Source: Pseudophaeobacter sp. EL27
Lineage (GTDB): Bacteria; Pseudomonadota; Alphaproteobacteria; Rhodobacterales; Rhodobacteraceae
Direction of reading: 5' to 3'
Assembly: GCF_900313025.1 (NCBI RefSeq)
Contig: NZ_OMPQ01000009.1
Coordinates: 450,072-514,071 of the forward strand
DNA length: 64,000 bases
The notes under the pieces are model-generated. The model ran no database searches, had not been told where the DNA came from, and was given only the letters and a program-made list of their open reading frames with translations. The stretch's first letter is position 1, and every line of letters begins with the position of its first letter. Made by a program: the position numbers and the translations under genes. Positions 18,816 through 28,238 of this stretch are shown here, piece after piece.

Positions 18816-20579
18816 ATGACAAAAACGCTCCTGACAAAAACGCAGTGGAACAAGCTTTTCCCAATCCTGAATTGGGGTTCCACCTATAGCCGAAAAGACC
18901 TGGGCGGTGATGTGACTGCAGCGGTGATTGTCACAATCATGCTGATCCCCCAGTCATTGGCCTATGCCTTGCTCGCAGGACTTCCCGCAGAAGTAGGGCT
19001 CTATGCCTCGATCCTTCCCTTGGTGGCCTATGCCATCTTTGGCACCTCACGGGTGTTAGCGGTCGGGCCGGTGGCCGTCGTTTCCCTGATGTCGGCCTCG
19101 GCGCTGTCCACATTGGGGCTGGAAACCCTGGCGGATTATGTGGCGGCCTCGGCGGTCTTGGCCTTGATGTCAGGTGTGCTGCTGGTGGTCATGGGCGCCC
19201 TGAAACTGGGCGTGGTTGCAAACCTGCTGTCGCATCCTGTCATTGCCGGCTTCATCACTGCTTCGGGCCTGTTGATTGCAGTAAGCCAAGTAAAGCACAT
19301 ACTGGGTGTCAAAGCCTCTGGTCATAACCTGCTGGAGATACTCAGTTCATTGGGGCAGGGGCTGGGACAGGTCAATTTAGTGACGCTGACTCTTGGTCTT
19401 GCAGTTTTGGCGTTTTTGTTCTGGTTGCGCCTTGGATTGTCGGACCTGTTGCAGGCCAAATTTGGCCTGTCCAAACAGATGGCAGGCACCATCGTTCGCA
19501 TCGGGCCAGTCTTTGCGGTGATTGGCACCATTGCCCTGTCTTGGGGGGGGGATCTTCCCGCCCTTGGCGTGTCGGTTGTTGGTGCGGTGCCAACTGGATT
19601 ACCGCCCATGGGACTGCCGCAGCTGAACAGCACGGTGTTGACCGCGCTGATTGGGCCTGCAGTGCTGATTACCATTATCGGCTATGTCGAAAGTGTTTCT
19701 GTCGCTCAAACTTTGGCAGCCAAACGTCGTCAGAAGATTGATCCCAATCAAGAACTTACTGCTCTTGGCGCGGCAAATATTGCCTCGGGCCTGTCCGGCG
19801 GCTATGCGGTAACCGGCGGTTTTGCCAGATCGGTGGTGAATTTCGACGCCGGAGCGCGCACTCCAGCGGCAGGCGCGTTGACTGCAATTGGAATAACTTT
19901 GGCCGCTATCTACCTGACTCCATATCTGTATTTCCTTCCAACAGCGACATTGGCTGCCACCATTATTGTGGCCGTTCTATCGCTTGTTGATCTCACCATC
20001 CTCAAAACCGCCTGGCGCTATTCACGGGCCGATTTTGCAGCTGTTTTTGTCACCGTGGTTCTGACACTTCTGATCGGGGTCGAGATTGGGGTAGGCGCCG
20101 GGGTGGTCACTTCAGTCGCTTTGTTCCTATGGAAGACATCGCGCCCACATGTGGCCGAGGTCGGGCAGGTGCCAGGCAGCCAACATTTTAGAAATATTGA
20201 TCGCCATCAGGTGCATACCGATCCATCACTGGTGACGCTCAGAATTGACGAAAGCCTGTATTTTGCCAATGCCCGTCGCATGGAAGATTTGATCCTTGAC
20301 CGTGTGCACCGCGGCAGTGGGCAGTTGCGCCATGTGGTTCTGATGTGTTCAGCAGTGAATGAAATCGACCTCAGTGCCTTGGAGTCGCTGGAGGCAATCA
20401 ACCATCAACTCTCTGACCTAGGCGTCAATCTGCATCTGTCCGAGGTTAAAGGGCCGGTGATGGATCGGTTGAAGCGGAGCCATTTCCTGGAGGAGCTTAC
20501 CGGTGAAGTTTTTCTGTCGCAAAACTGCGCCTTCGAAAGGCTAAGCAAGGATCCAGCGTCTGAACAAGAGGTGTCTTAA
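18816..20579 (+). CDS. SulP family inorganic anion transporter with C-terminal STAS domain
   Basis: The 587-residue membrane protein begins with the SulP signature near residue 30 (GGDVTAAVIVTIMLIPQSLAYALL). It continues with 10-14 hydrophobic segments and ends in a cytoplasmic STAS domain (about 440-565; ESLYFANARRMEDLIL and LSALESLEAINHQL). The family moves sulfate, bicarbonate or other anions, usually with Na+ or H+; the substrate cannot be assigned here. I favour ATG 18816 over GTG 18795 because the upstream GGGTGAG fits it better. It stands alone after a 760-bp gap. Confidence 0.9.
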   Translation: MTKTLLTKTQWNKLFPILNWGSTYSRKDLGGDVTAAVIVTIMLIPQSLAYALLAGLPAEVGLYASILPLVAYAIFGTSRVLAVGPVAVVSLMSASALSTLGLETLADYVAASAVLALMSGVLLVVMGALKLGVVANLLSHPVIAGFITASGLLIAVSQVKHILGVKASGHNLLEILSSLGQGLGQVNLVTLTLGLAVLAFLFWLRLGLSDLLQAKFGLSKQMAGTIVRIGPVFAVIGTIALSWGGDLPALGVSVVGAVPTGLPPMGLPQLNSTVLTALIGPAVLITIIGYVESVSVAQTLAAKRRQKIDPNQELTALGAANIASGLSGGYAVTGGFARSVVNFDAGARTPAAGALTAIGITLAAIYLTPYLYFLPTATLAATIIVAVLSLVDLTILKTAWRYSRADFAAVFVTVVLTLLIGVEIGVGAGVVTSVALFLWKTSRPHVAEVGQVPGSQHFRNIDRHQVHTDPSLVTLRIDESLYFANARRMEDLILDRVHRGSGQLRHVVLMCSAVNEIDLSALESLEAINHQLSDLGVNLHLSEVKGPVMDRLKRSHFLEELTGEVFLSQNCAFERLSKDPASEQEVS

Positions 20580-20720
20580 CCCCACAAACTATTTGCGACA
20601 GGTAGCGCCTATAATTGGTATTATGTAAATAAACAATGTTCCGTTCCGTCACCCAGGATTGGCAGCCCCTGTAAAGCACAGTAGCCTTTCTCCAACAAAA
20701 CCAGAGACAAGGCGGTAGAA

Positions 20721-21488
20721 ATGAACATCAAAGGTAGTTGCATAGTTGTGACCGGCGCTGCAAATGGCATCGGCAAAGGACTTGCGCAGAAGTTTGCGGA
20801 TCTGGGCGCCGCCCATGTGATCTGCGCTGATATCGATCTGGATGGCGCAAAGATCACGGCTGCCCACATCTGCGGTGTTGCTCTACATCTCGATGCCAGT
20901 AGCGAAGACAGTATCAAGGCGTTGATTGATACTGTCGAAAACAGCATTGCACCAATTGATCTGTTTTGCTCCAATGCCGGCATTCTCACCATGGGTGGTT
21001 TTGAAGTCTCCAATGAGGAATGGCAAAAGATTTGGGATATCAATGTGATGTCCCATGTTTGGGCGGCGCGCCATCTGGTTCCGCTGATGATGGAGCGTGG
21101 CGGTGGCTACATGCTCAACACCGCCTCAGCAGCTGGCTTGTTAAACCAGATTGGCGCGGCACCTTATGGTGTTACCAAACACGCCGCAGTGGGTTTTGCC
21201 GAATGGTTGGCCATCACCTATGGCGATCAGGGCCTTGGCGTTTCCGTTCTATGTCCACAGGCGGTGCGTTCTGAAATGACCCGTGGGTTTGAGGATAGCG
21301 TTGCCAGCCTCGATGGAATGCTGGAGCCTGATCTTGTCGCCGACTATTGCGTGAAAGCAATCGAAAACAACGAGTTCCTGGTCTTGCCGCATCCACAAGT
21401 AAAAGACTACATGCAGGCCAAAGCCGCCAATTATGGTCGTTGGATCACCGGCATGCAAAAGCTGCGGGATAAGTTCTCCGGTAAATAA
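20721..21488 (+). CDS. SDR family oxidoreductase
   Basis: The 255-residue classical short-chain dehydrogenase has the NAD(P)-binding TGAANGIGKG at 11-20, SNAG at 84-87 and catalytic Ser136, Tyr149 and Lys153 (YGVTK). Asp37-Ile-Asp39 after the second beta strand suggests NAD+ preference. The substrate is unknown. It is transcribed alone and converges on the thioesterase gene with only 21 bp between. The preceding 140 bp are AT-rich (TATAAT at 20609-20614) and probably hold the promoter. Confidence 0.88.
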   Translation: MNIKGSCIVVTGAANGIGKGLAQKFADLGAAHVICADIDLDGAKITAAHICGVALHLDASSEDSIKALIDTVENSIAPIDLFCSNAGILTMGGFEVSNEEWQKIWDINVMSHVWAARHLVPLMMERGGGYMLNTASAAGLLNQIGAAPYGVTKHAAVGFAEWLAITYGDQGLGVSVLCPQAVRSEMTRGFEDSVASLDGMLEPDLVADYCVKAIENNEFLVLPHPQVKDYMQAKAANYGRWITGMQKLRDKFSGK

Positions 21489-21509
21489 ACCCGCTGCTCA
21501 ACTGCGCTG

Positions 21510-22373
21510 TTATCCAGTGATTGGACGCATCAGGCCTTCTTGGGCGACGCTGGCGACCAACTGACCATCCTGCGTGTAGATGGAGCCGCGGTTGAAGCCC
21601 CGGCCACCGCCGCCAAAAGGAGAATCCATCGTATAAAGATGCCATTGGTCGAATTGCACCGGAGCATGGAACCACATGGCATGATCCAGACTGGCAGTCA
21701 TCGCTTCGGGCTTATACCAGGTAAGCCCGTGCGGCCGCAGTGCCGAGCCTAGCAAGCCAAAGTCGGAGGCATAGGCCATCAACACATGCTGTAGCTGCGG
21801 CCCTGCCGCTTTAGCTGCTTCCATTCTGATCCACATATGATTGATATCACTTGTTTTATCAGGATTCAGAGGGTCACGTGGCTCAATATCGCGGATCTCG
21901 AAGGGCCGCGGCCGGATGAACTCCGCGCGGTGTTCTTCTGCTATGCGATGGGCATGTTGCAGATGCACCTCATCGCGCGACAAAAGTCCATCAGGCGCTG
22001 GAACGTCCGGCATCTCATGCTGGTGCACCCAGCCTTCTTCTTGATGATGGAATGAGGCCGCCAGGTTCAGGATCTGGCGACCATTTTGGATCGCAGTAAC
22101 CCTGCGCGTTGTGAAACTGCCGCCATCACGGGCCGGATCAACCTCGTAGATGACCGGCTTGCTGGGGTCTCCGGGGCGGATGAAATAGGCATGCAGCGAA
22201 TGGCACAGCCGTTCGGGCACACTGGCGTAAGCTGCCGTCAGGGCCTGCGCGATGACCTGACCGCCATAGATCCGCATGGGCGTTTCTCCGCCCGATCCAA
22301 TCCCGCGGTAGAGATTGGTATCGAGCTCTTCTAGGTCGAGAAGATTGAGAAGAACACTCCCAGCGTCAGTCAT
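21510..22373 (-). CDS. tesB: Acyl-CoA thioesterase II
   Basis: The 287-residue protein has a double hotdog fold with the TesB family landmarks IYGGQVIAQAL, SFHHQEEGW, ASDFGLLGSALRPHG and SLDHAMWFH. Family catalytic residues (Asp, Thr, Gln) probably correspond to the Asp in ASDFGLL or SLDHAMW and to downstream residues. It hydrolyses medium and long-chain acyl-CoA in the cytoplasm. It lies 13 bp after the acyl-CoA ligase gene on the same strand and seems to be the last gene of the acyl-CoA block. Confidence 0.93.
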   Translation of the reverse strand: MTDAGSVLLNLLDLEELDTNLYRGIGSGGETPMRIYGGQVIAQALTAAYASVPERLCHSLHAYFIRPGDPSKPVIYEVDPARDGGSFTTRRVTAIQNGRQILNLAASFHHQEEGWVHQHEMPDVPAPDGLLSRDEVHLQHAHRIAEEHRAEFIRPRPFEIRDIEPRDPLNPDKTSDINHMWIRMEAAKAAGPQLQHVLMAYASDFGLLGSALRPHGLTWYKPEAMTASLDHAMWFHAPVQFDQWHLYTMDSPFGGGGRGFNRGSIYTQDGQLVASVAQEGLMRPITG

Positions 22374-22386
22374 TTAGCAGATCTTT

Positions 22387-24345
22387 CTAATGTTTTCGGT
22401 CATTGGCATAAGAAATGAACAGATCAAAACTGTCAGAGTTCACCATCGAGTCCCGGTTCACAACCTTTGCAGGATCCCCTCCAAGTAGCAGCTTTTTCAC
22501 CGGAACTTCCAGCTTTTTGCCGGAGAGGGTTCGCGGAATTTCGGCGACTTCGATTATCTCATCCGGTACAAAACGGGCGGAGACAAACTCACGGATCGAG
22601 GATTTAATCTGATCTTTCAGCCCTTCGTCCAGGCTTCCTGGTTCCGTCAGAACCACAAAGAGCGGCATGAAACTGTCTTTGCCGAGGAACTCCAAGTCCA
22701 CAACCAGACTGTCCTGGATCTCGGGCAAGGCCTCGACGGCTTGGTAGATTTCCGATGAGCCTAGGCGCAGGCCACGTCGATTGATCGTTGCATCCGAGCG
22801 ACCATAGATGACTGAACCACCTTCGGCAGTGAAGGAGATCCAATCACCGTGACGCCAGATACCTGGGTAGGTCTCAAAATAACTTTCTCGCAGCCGCGAT
22901 CCATCCTCATCTCCCCAGAAAAACAAGGGCATAGAAGGCAAAGGTTCAGTGCAGACCAATTCGCCGACTTCGCCAGTCAACTCGGCGCCGAAGGGATCAA
23001 AGGCGCGGACCGCATTGCCTAGGGCGCGGGCCTGCATTTCACCAGCTCGGACTGGCAACATGACATTGCCGCCGACAAAGGCGCCGCAGAAATCGGTGCC
23101 GCCAGAAACGGGCGCCAGCCAGATATCAGCGCTGACAGAACGGTACACCCAATCATATCCATCCGATGTCATCGGCGATCCGGTAGCACCCAAGGAGACC
23201 AGAGAAGTCAGATCCAAATTGGCGCCGGGCTCGATGCCCGATTTGGCACAGGCGGTGAAAAACGCGGCACCCGCGCCAAAATAACTCATCCTTTCATCGG
23301 CAACGCGGCGCCAGATATCCAGCATATCCGGATAGTTAGGGGCGCGATCATAAAGCATGACCGTGACTCCCTGCCCCAAAGCGCCAAGTTGCAGGTTCCA
23401 CATCACCCAGCCAGAGGAGGTCAGCCAGCAAAATCGGCTGCCTGGAGCCAGATCAAGGTGAAGCGACTGTTTGCTTCCTTCCAGCAAAATACCACCGTGG
23501 CCATGCACAATCGGCTTTGGGTTGCCGGTGGTGCCAGAAGAGTAGACGATCCACAGCGGATGATCAAAATCCACCTGGGCGAAGCTCAGCTCTGCCGCAG
23601 TGTTCAGCAAGCCTGACCAGGCCACAGACCCGGTTGGGGCCGGCAGATCATTTGTGGCGACATAGATATGGTGTTCAAGGCTTGGCAAACCCGCCACAAC
23701 CTTAGCCATCTCATCTTGTCGACCGTTTTCTTTGCCGCCATGCAGATAGCTGTCTTGATAGATCAACACCTTAGGTTTGATCTGCCGGAACCGATCGAGA
23801 ATTGCCACATGGCCCATATCCGGCGCGCAAAGCGACCAAATGGCGCCTAGGCTGCTCGCCGCAAGGCAGGCGATAATGGCGCTTTCGGTATTGGGCAGGA
23901 TAGCTGCCACACGGTCGCCCTGCCCGATCCCCATATCCCGTAGATGCGACGCTAGGCTTGCGACCTGGGCGCGGAGCTCAACCCAGCTGAGTTCTGAGCG
24001 ACCAAAGGTTTCGGAATGCACAATAAGAGCCTGATTTCCCTCATCAACACCCCGACCGGAAAGAATATTTTCAGCCCAGTTCAACTGCGCGCCAGGGAAC
24101 CATTTTGCGCCGGGCATCTTGCGGTCTGCCAAAACAGTGCTGGCTGTGGCGGAAAACTTGAGGTCAAAATAGTCACAGATGGATTGCCAGAAGGCTTCCA
24201 GATCCGTTGTACTCCAGCTCCACAACTCGTTGTAGCTGGCAAATTCCAGCCCTTTGGTCTGCCTGAGCCAGTTTTGGTAGGCTGCCAGTTGACTGGCCTC
24301 TGCGCGTTCTGCAGTTGGGGTCCAGAGGATCGGATTTTCGTTCAT
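22387..24345 (-). CDS. Acetoacetate-CoA ligase (acetoacetyl-CoA synthetase type)
   Basis: The 652-residue AMP-forming acyl-CoA synthetase has the P-loop YSSGTTGNPKPIVHG, the TGSPMTSDGYDWVY region, the hinge region (RRGLRLGSSEIYQAVE) and the C-terminal SGKKLEVPVKKLLLGG with the acetylatable Lys. Length and the N-terminal FWQSICDYFDLKF block fit acetoacetyl-CoA synthetase, which activates acetoacetate; another short 3- or 4-oxo acid is possible. ATG 24345 overlaps the upstream hydrolase stop by 4 nt (ATGA), so the two are translationally coupled. The frame is open to 24459, but that region is inside the hydrolase gene. Confidence 0.9.
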   Translation of the reverse strand: MNENPILWTPTAERAEASQLAAYQNWLRQTKGLEFASYNELWSWSTTDLEAFWQSICDYFDLKFSATASTVLADRKMPGAKWFPGAQLNWAENILSGRGVDEGNQALIVHSETFGRSELSWVELRAQVASLASHLRDMGIGQGDRVAAILPNTESAIIACLAASSLGAIWSLCAPDMGHVAILDRFRQIKPKVLIYQDSYLHGGKENGRQDEMAKVVAGLPSLEHHIYVATNDLPAPTGSVAWSGLLNTAAELSFAQVDFDHPLWIVYSSGTTGNPKPIVHGHGGILLEGSKQSLHLDLAPGSRFCWLTSSGWVMWNLQLGALGQGVTVMLYDRAPNYPDMLDIWRRVADERMSYFGAGAAFFTACAKSGIEPGANLDLTSLVSLGATGSPMTSDGYDWVYRSVSADIWLAPVSGGTDFCGAFVGGNVMLPVRAGEMQARALGNAVRAFDPFGAELTGEVGELVCTEPLPSMPLFFWGDEDGSRLRESYFETYPGIWRHGDWISFTAEGGSVIYGRSDATINRRGLRLGSSEIYQAVEALPEIQDSLVVDLEFLGKDSFMPLFVVLTEPGSLDEGLKDQIKSSIREFVSARFVPDEIIEVAEIPRTLSGKKLEVPVKKLLLGGDPAKVVNRDSMVNSDSFDLFISYANDRKH

Positions 24346-25553
24346 TTCATAAGTGCTCCATGCACCAGGGCTTTGAGTTCGGCCCGTGCGGGATACGAGC
24401 TGGAGGGGGAAAGCTGGGTGAAAAAGACAACCGAAAGATCCAGGATCGGATCCACCCAAAAGAAGGTTGAGGCCATACCACCCCAGCTGAAATCACCAAC
24501 GGAACCCGGGCAACGCGCACGGGCTGGATCCAGCACCACAGCCCCACCGAGGCCAAAGCCCATGCCCTCCATCGGCTGCTCAGCAAAGCTTTGCGGTCCC
24601 ATCGAGGCAATGTCACCGGGCAGGTGGTTTTGCATCATAAAATCAAGGGTTTTGGGTGCGATGATATAGCCATCCTTGCCACGCCCGCGCTGACGGAGCA
24701 TCTCGGTAAAACGCATGTAGTCATCAATGGTTCCAACCAAACCACCGCCGCCCGACATCATATCTGCGGTCTCAAATGGTGATCCGCCATAGAGATCCGT
24801 CAGGCGCAGTGTTTCACCACCTTTTTGGGCGGAATTGAGCGCCATGGCGTCCCCCGACAGGGGCGTGTAAAGTGAGGCAAAGCGGTTACCGGCCTGGCGC
24901 GGCACCCGAAATCCGGTTTCCGTCATTCCCAAAGGCTGAAAGATTTCGGTTTCAAAGAACTCTGCAAGTGTTTGACCAGAAACAACTTCAACCACCCGAC
25001 CAAGCACATCAATGCTAACTGAATACTCCCAGCGGCTGCCTGGTTGAAAGGCCAAAGGATAGCTGGCCAGATGGGCGACCATCTTGCCCAGATCACCCTG
25101 ATTTGGTTTGAACATCAGCTGTTCGCGATCCATCGCTTGTGACAGAACACCGGGATTGAATGGATAGCTCAAACCAGAGGTATGGGTCAGCAACTCATGC
25201 AGTGTTGGCGCGCGGGAAGGCTCGGTTTGCTCGATCGAGGTCGCACCGGGAACCAGAGCCTGCATTTCACCGAACTCAGGAATGAAATCGGACACCGGTG
25301 CATCAAGGTGAAACAAGCCCTTTTCGGCCAGCATCATCAGCGCAACCGAGGTCACAGGCTTGGTCATGGAATAGATCCGGACCAGGGTATCGCGGGTGAA
25401 GTCGAGGTTTTCTTCCAGGTTCCGCCGACCTGCTGCGTGGAAATATTGCTCAACTCCGCCCTGGTTGATCAGCAGTGAGCTACCTGCATATTTTCTATGA
25501 TCCACATAGCGTTGCTGCCATTTCTTTAAATTCTCAAGCCGTGTCTGATCCAT
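24342..25553 (-). CDS. Serine hydrolase, beta-lactamase class C fold (family VIII esterase-like)
   Basis: The 403-residue protein has the nucleophile motif SMTK at 62-65, YSV at 177-179 within WEYSVSIDVLG, and no signal peptide. The Y-S-x-x-x-D-V-x-G pattern resembles family VIII carboxylesterases more than secreted beta-lactamases. It likely cleaves an ester or lactone in the cytoplasm. Its coupling to an acyl-CoA ligase suggests that it releases the acid which the ligase then activates; that is inference. It lies 32 bp after the crotonase gene. Confidence 0.88.
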   Translation of the reverse strand: MDQTRLENLKKWQQRYVDHRKYAGSSLLINQGGVEQYFHAAGRRNLEENLDFTRDTLVRIYSMTKPVTSVALMMLAEKGLFHLDAPVSDFIPEFGEMQALVPGATSIEQTEPSRAPTLHELLTHTSGLSYPFNPGVLSQAMDREQLMFKPNQGDLGKMVAHLASYPLAFQPGSRWEYSVSIDVLGRVVEVVSGQTLAEFFETEIFQPLGMTETGFRVPRQAGNRFASLYTPLSGDAMALNSAQKGGETLRLTDLYGGSPFETADMMSGGGGLVGTIDDYMRFTEMLRQRGRGKDGYIIAPKTLDFMMQNHLPGDIASMGPQSFAEQPMEGMGFGLGGAVVLDPARARCPGSVGDFSWGGMASTFFWVDPILDLSVVFFTQLSPSSSYPARAELKALVHGALMK

Positions 25554-25585
25554 TGCCCCTGCCCTCCCTTTGCGTCGTTTTCCGA

Positions 25586-26350
25586 CTATCCCTGATCGAT
25601 CATGCGCTGCATTGCTGGCTTGGTCTCGCTGTTGAACCAGCCACCTTCGGGGCTGTTCACGCCCTCACCCAATGCCGTTTTGATCTTTGCGATGGTCTCT
25701 CCGCGCAGTTGCTGTTTGATTGAGGCATAGGCAATCGAGGGCAGCTCAGCCAGTTTACGGGCCTCAGACAAGGAAAAGGCCGTCAGATCTTCCTGATCCT
25801 CTGCGATGATATCTATAAAGCCAAAGTTGCGCGCCGCGATGGAGCCAATTGGCTGTCCCGTCAGCATCAACCGGCGCTGGGTATCGGAATCCAGTGTTGC
25901 CTTGGCGATCTCCAGCGGCCCGACAGGGAAATCCGCCCCGACGCGGACTTCTGCAAGCCCAAAAGAGGATTTGGTCATGGCAACCCGGCGATCACTGGCG
26001 AGCACAAAGAACAACCCACCAGCAATGGCTGCGCCGCTCACAGATGCAACCACGGGTTTGGGACAGGCATAGAGCGCCAGAAAGCCCTCATTCAGCCCAC
26101 GGACGATGGCATGCTGCTGTTCAATGTCAAAATCCTGAGCCTCCTTAAGGTCAAGTCCAGCGGAAAACACTTTGAAAGGGCTTGTCAAAATAATTGCACG
26201 CACGGCATCATCATCGCCCAATCGAGTGATCAGATCGGCAAACTCCATCAGGAATTCTGCACTCAGCGCATTGACCGGAGCACGGCCCAATTGCAGCTCA
26301 ACAATCCCATCCCCAAGGTCCCGTGTGCTGAGGGTGTCACTTTCTGTCAT
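25586..26350 (-). CDS. Enoyl-CoA hydratase/isomerase family protein
   Basis: The 254-residue crotonase-fold protein shows oxyanion-hole segments FSAGLDLKEA and SVSGAAIAGG. The second acid region reads LAEVRVGADFPVG rather than the usual hydratase pattern, so it may be a delta-3-delta-2 isomerase or a specialised hydratase. It probably works in beta-oxidation together with the neighbouring acyl-CoA dehydrogenases and ligase. The upstream 190 bp contain the terminator of the preceding gene, so this gene may start a new transcript with the hydrolase, ligase and thioesterase. Confidence 0.85.
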   Translation of the reverse strand: MTESDTLSTRDLGDGIVELQLGRAPVNALSAEFLMEFADLITRLGDDDAVRAIILTSPFKVFSAGLDLKEAQDFDIEQQHAIVRGLNEGFLALYACPKPVVASVSGAAIAGGLFFVLASDRRVAMTKSSFGLAEVRVGADFPVGPLEIAKATLDSDTQRRLMLTGQPIGSIAARNFGFIDIIAEDQEDLTAFSLSEARKLAELPSIAYASIKQQLRGETIAKIKTALGEGVNSPEGGWFNSETKPAMQRMIDQG

Positions 26351-26497
26351 CCAGGCTCTCCTTCGCTCAGAAACTGCCTTCTGTGTCCGAAGGCTTTGAT
26401 TGACATATTGCGCAGCCCCATCTCCCTGGTCGAGGGCAAAGAACTACGTAGAACCACGCATAGCGCTATGAAAGGGGTTATATAGCCAAAAGAAGTA

Positions 26498-26530
26498 AAC
26501 GAATGCAGGCAGGTTTTGCCCGCATTCGTT
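26498..26530 (-). terminator. Terminator after the APH-type kinase gene
   Basis: The stem AACGAATGC/GCATTCGTT with inner GGCA/TGCC pairs is followed on the minus strand by TACTTCTTTTGG. It lies 15 bp after the kinase gene stop and splits the acyl-CoA block into two transcription units. Confidence 0.8.
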
Positions 26531-26544
26531 CAAAATTTCAAAGG

Positions 26545-27573
26545 CTATTTGTTAAGCGCTTCCAAGCCACTACGGGCAAAAAGTGAGACAAATCCACCAA
26601 GTTTGACGGCGCGCTCCGGGTTTGAGGCATTGCCATCCAAGGCGCGCTTCAGCACCCCCTGCAAGATAGCACCCATGCGGAAAAAGCTAAAGGAGAGGTA
26701 GAAGCCAAAGTGGTCAATCCCCTGCAACCCGCGTCGCTTGCAGTAGCTCTCGATAAAGGCCTGATCCGAGGGCAGCCCAAGTGCCGCCCGATCGACCCCG
26801 GCAAGGCCACGACCTTCGTCACCCGGGGGCATCTGCCATTGCATAATGACCCCGGCCAGATCGGCATAGGGATGGCCGATCGTCGACAATTCCCAGTCCA
26901 ATACCGCCTGGCAGGCTGTTCCATCGCTGGCAAAGATCATATTGTCGATCCGATAATCCCCATGCACCAATCCGCGCTGCCCGTCATCTTTTGGCATCGC
27001 CTTTTCAAGGGCTTGGATCAGCTCGTTCATTTCCGGAATGGTTTCGGTTTCCGATGCGCGATATTGTTTGGTCCAACGTGCCAGCTGGCGCTCAAAATAG
27101 TTTCCGGGCGGGCCGTAATCCGAAAGCCCAACCGCATCGATATCGACCTGGTGCAGCGTGGCCAGCACTCGGTTCATTTCATCTATAACACCTGCACGAG
27201 TCTGCGGATCCGCATCCTTCATCCGGGGATCAGTGATATTGCGGCCCGCGACGTGATCCATCACATAAAAGGACGAGCCCAAGACATCATCGTCTTCACA
27301 GAGCAAATGCATCTTTGCCACCGGGACATCCGTAGCCGCCAGCGCCTGTTGCACCCGGAATTCACGGTCAACCGCATGGGCAGATTTTAGCAAAACGCCC
27401 GGCGGTTTACGGCGCAACACATAGTTTCCTGCACGGGTTTTCAACATAAAGGTTGGGTTGGACTGCCCGGTCTCAAACTTTACCACCTCAAAATCGCTGT
27501 CAAACCCGGGCAAGCGCCCGCGAAGATAGGCGCCAACGGCCTCTTGATCCAGGGTCTGGGTCTTTGTGCTCAT
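26545..27573 (-). CDS. Phosphotransferase family protein (APH fold, ACAD10/11 N-domain-like)
   Basis: The 342-residue protein has an aminoglycoside-phosphotransferase fold with the catalytic loop LVHGDYRIDNMIF (HGD....N) and metal-binding VLDWELSTIGHPYADLAG. The N-terminal RLPGFDSDFEVVKFETGQSNPTFML and LRRKPPG are typical of the group related to the kinase domain of human ACAD10/11 and to LvaA, which phosphorylates 4-hydroxyacyl-CoA. It is unlikely to be a drug-resistance kinase given its neighbours: acyl-CoA dehydrogenases, an SDR and a histidine phosphatase. The true substrate is inferred. Confidence 0.85.
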   Translation of the reverse strand: MSTKTQTLDQEAVGAYLRGRLPGFDSDFEVVKFETGQSNPTFMLKTRAGNYVLRRKPPGVLLKSAHAVDREFRVQQALAATDVPVAKMHLLCEDDDVLGSSFYVMDHVAGRNITDPRMKDADPQTRAGVIDEMNRVLATLHQVDIDAVGLSDYGPPGNYFERQLARWTKQYRASETETIPEMNELIQALEKAMPKDDGQRGLVHGDYRIDNMIFASDGTACQAVLDWELSTIGHPYADLAGVIMQWQMPPGDEGRGLAGVDRAALGLPSDQAFIESYCKRRGLQGIDHFGFYLSFSFFRMGAILQGVLKRALDGNASNPERAVKLGGFVSLFARSGLEALNK

Positions 27574-27585
27574 CTTCTGCTCCCG

Positions 27586-28236
27586 TCAGCTATAGGTCAT
27601 AAGAGCCGCACGCTCCTGATTATGAAAGTGCGGCACGGAGTTGAATTCATGGAGAAAAAACTTCTCCTTTGAGAATACAAATCGGCTGGTAGATGTGTTC
27701 TTTATCTGTAGGTTCAGTGCGATCATCTGATCATTGGGCAGGGTCAGACTGGCAGCAACCAGTCGCGCAATGGCGCCCCCAGAACTTACCACCAATACGC
27801 GCTCCGCCCCAGATGAAACGGCCTCTTGCCGGGCTTGCTCTACGCGATTGCAGAAGGCCTCCCAGCTTTCGCGCGCCTGCGCTATGCCCCCCCTCTGCCA
27901 TTCAGCCAGTGTTTCCTTCAACGCACGGAAATGCGTCTTACGGTCAGTGATGACATCCCGCGGCGCCTGACCGCCAAAACGGCTGTGCAGCAGATCGTGA
28001 AAATCATATTCATTCCACCCGGCATGTTCTTCTGCAGTCCCGTCAAACCCCATTTCCTCCAGGGTTTGCTTTTGCCGCATCAGGCTGCCGGTAATCATCC
28101 GGTCCGGGATCCAGTCGAGCCCGCGCAGGGTGTCCCCCAGGGCGCGCGATTGTTGCCGCCCCAGGTCGCTCAGATCATCATAGTTATCCGCCCCAAAGGA
28201 CGCCTGACCATGGCGAACAATCAACAGTTCAGCCAT
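27586..28236 (-). CDS. Histidine phosphatase family protein
   Basis: The 216-residue branch-1 histidine phosphatase begins MAELLIVRHGQASFG, with the RHG motif at 8-10 and the second His in a VSSGGAIARL region, where the usual SHGG reads SSGG. It lies 12 bp upstream of the kinase gene and 2 bp after the flavin oxidoreductase gene, so it is almost certainly cotranscribed. Co-occurrence with an APH-type kinase suggests that it removes a phosphate from a pathway intermediate or dead-end product, but this is only inferred. The missing second-motif His could reduce activity. Confidence 0.82.
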   Translation of the reverse strand: MAELLIVRHGQASFGADNYDDLSDLGRQQSRALGDTLRGLDWIPDRMITGSLMRQKQTLEEMGFDGTAEEHAGWNEYDFHDLLHSRFGGQAPRDVITDRKTHFRALKETLAEWQRGGIAQARESWEAFCNRVEQARQEAVSSGAERVLVVSSGGAIARLVAASLTLPNDQMIALNLQIKNTSTSRFVFSKEKFFLHEFNSVPHFHNQERAALMTYS

Positions 28237-28238
28237 TT

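Noticed and set aside
24342-25553. Beta-lactamase resistance gene
   Set aside because: No signal peptide, and the second motif is of the family VIII esterase type; coupled to an acyl-CoA ligase gene.
26545-27573. Aminoglycoside resistance gene
   Set aside because: The APH fold is there, but the neighbours are all acyl-CoA enzymes and the sequence resembles the ACAD10/11-type kinase group.
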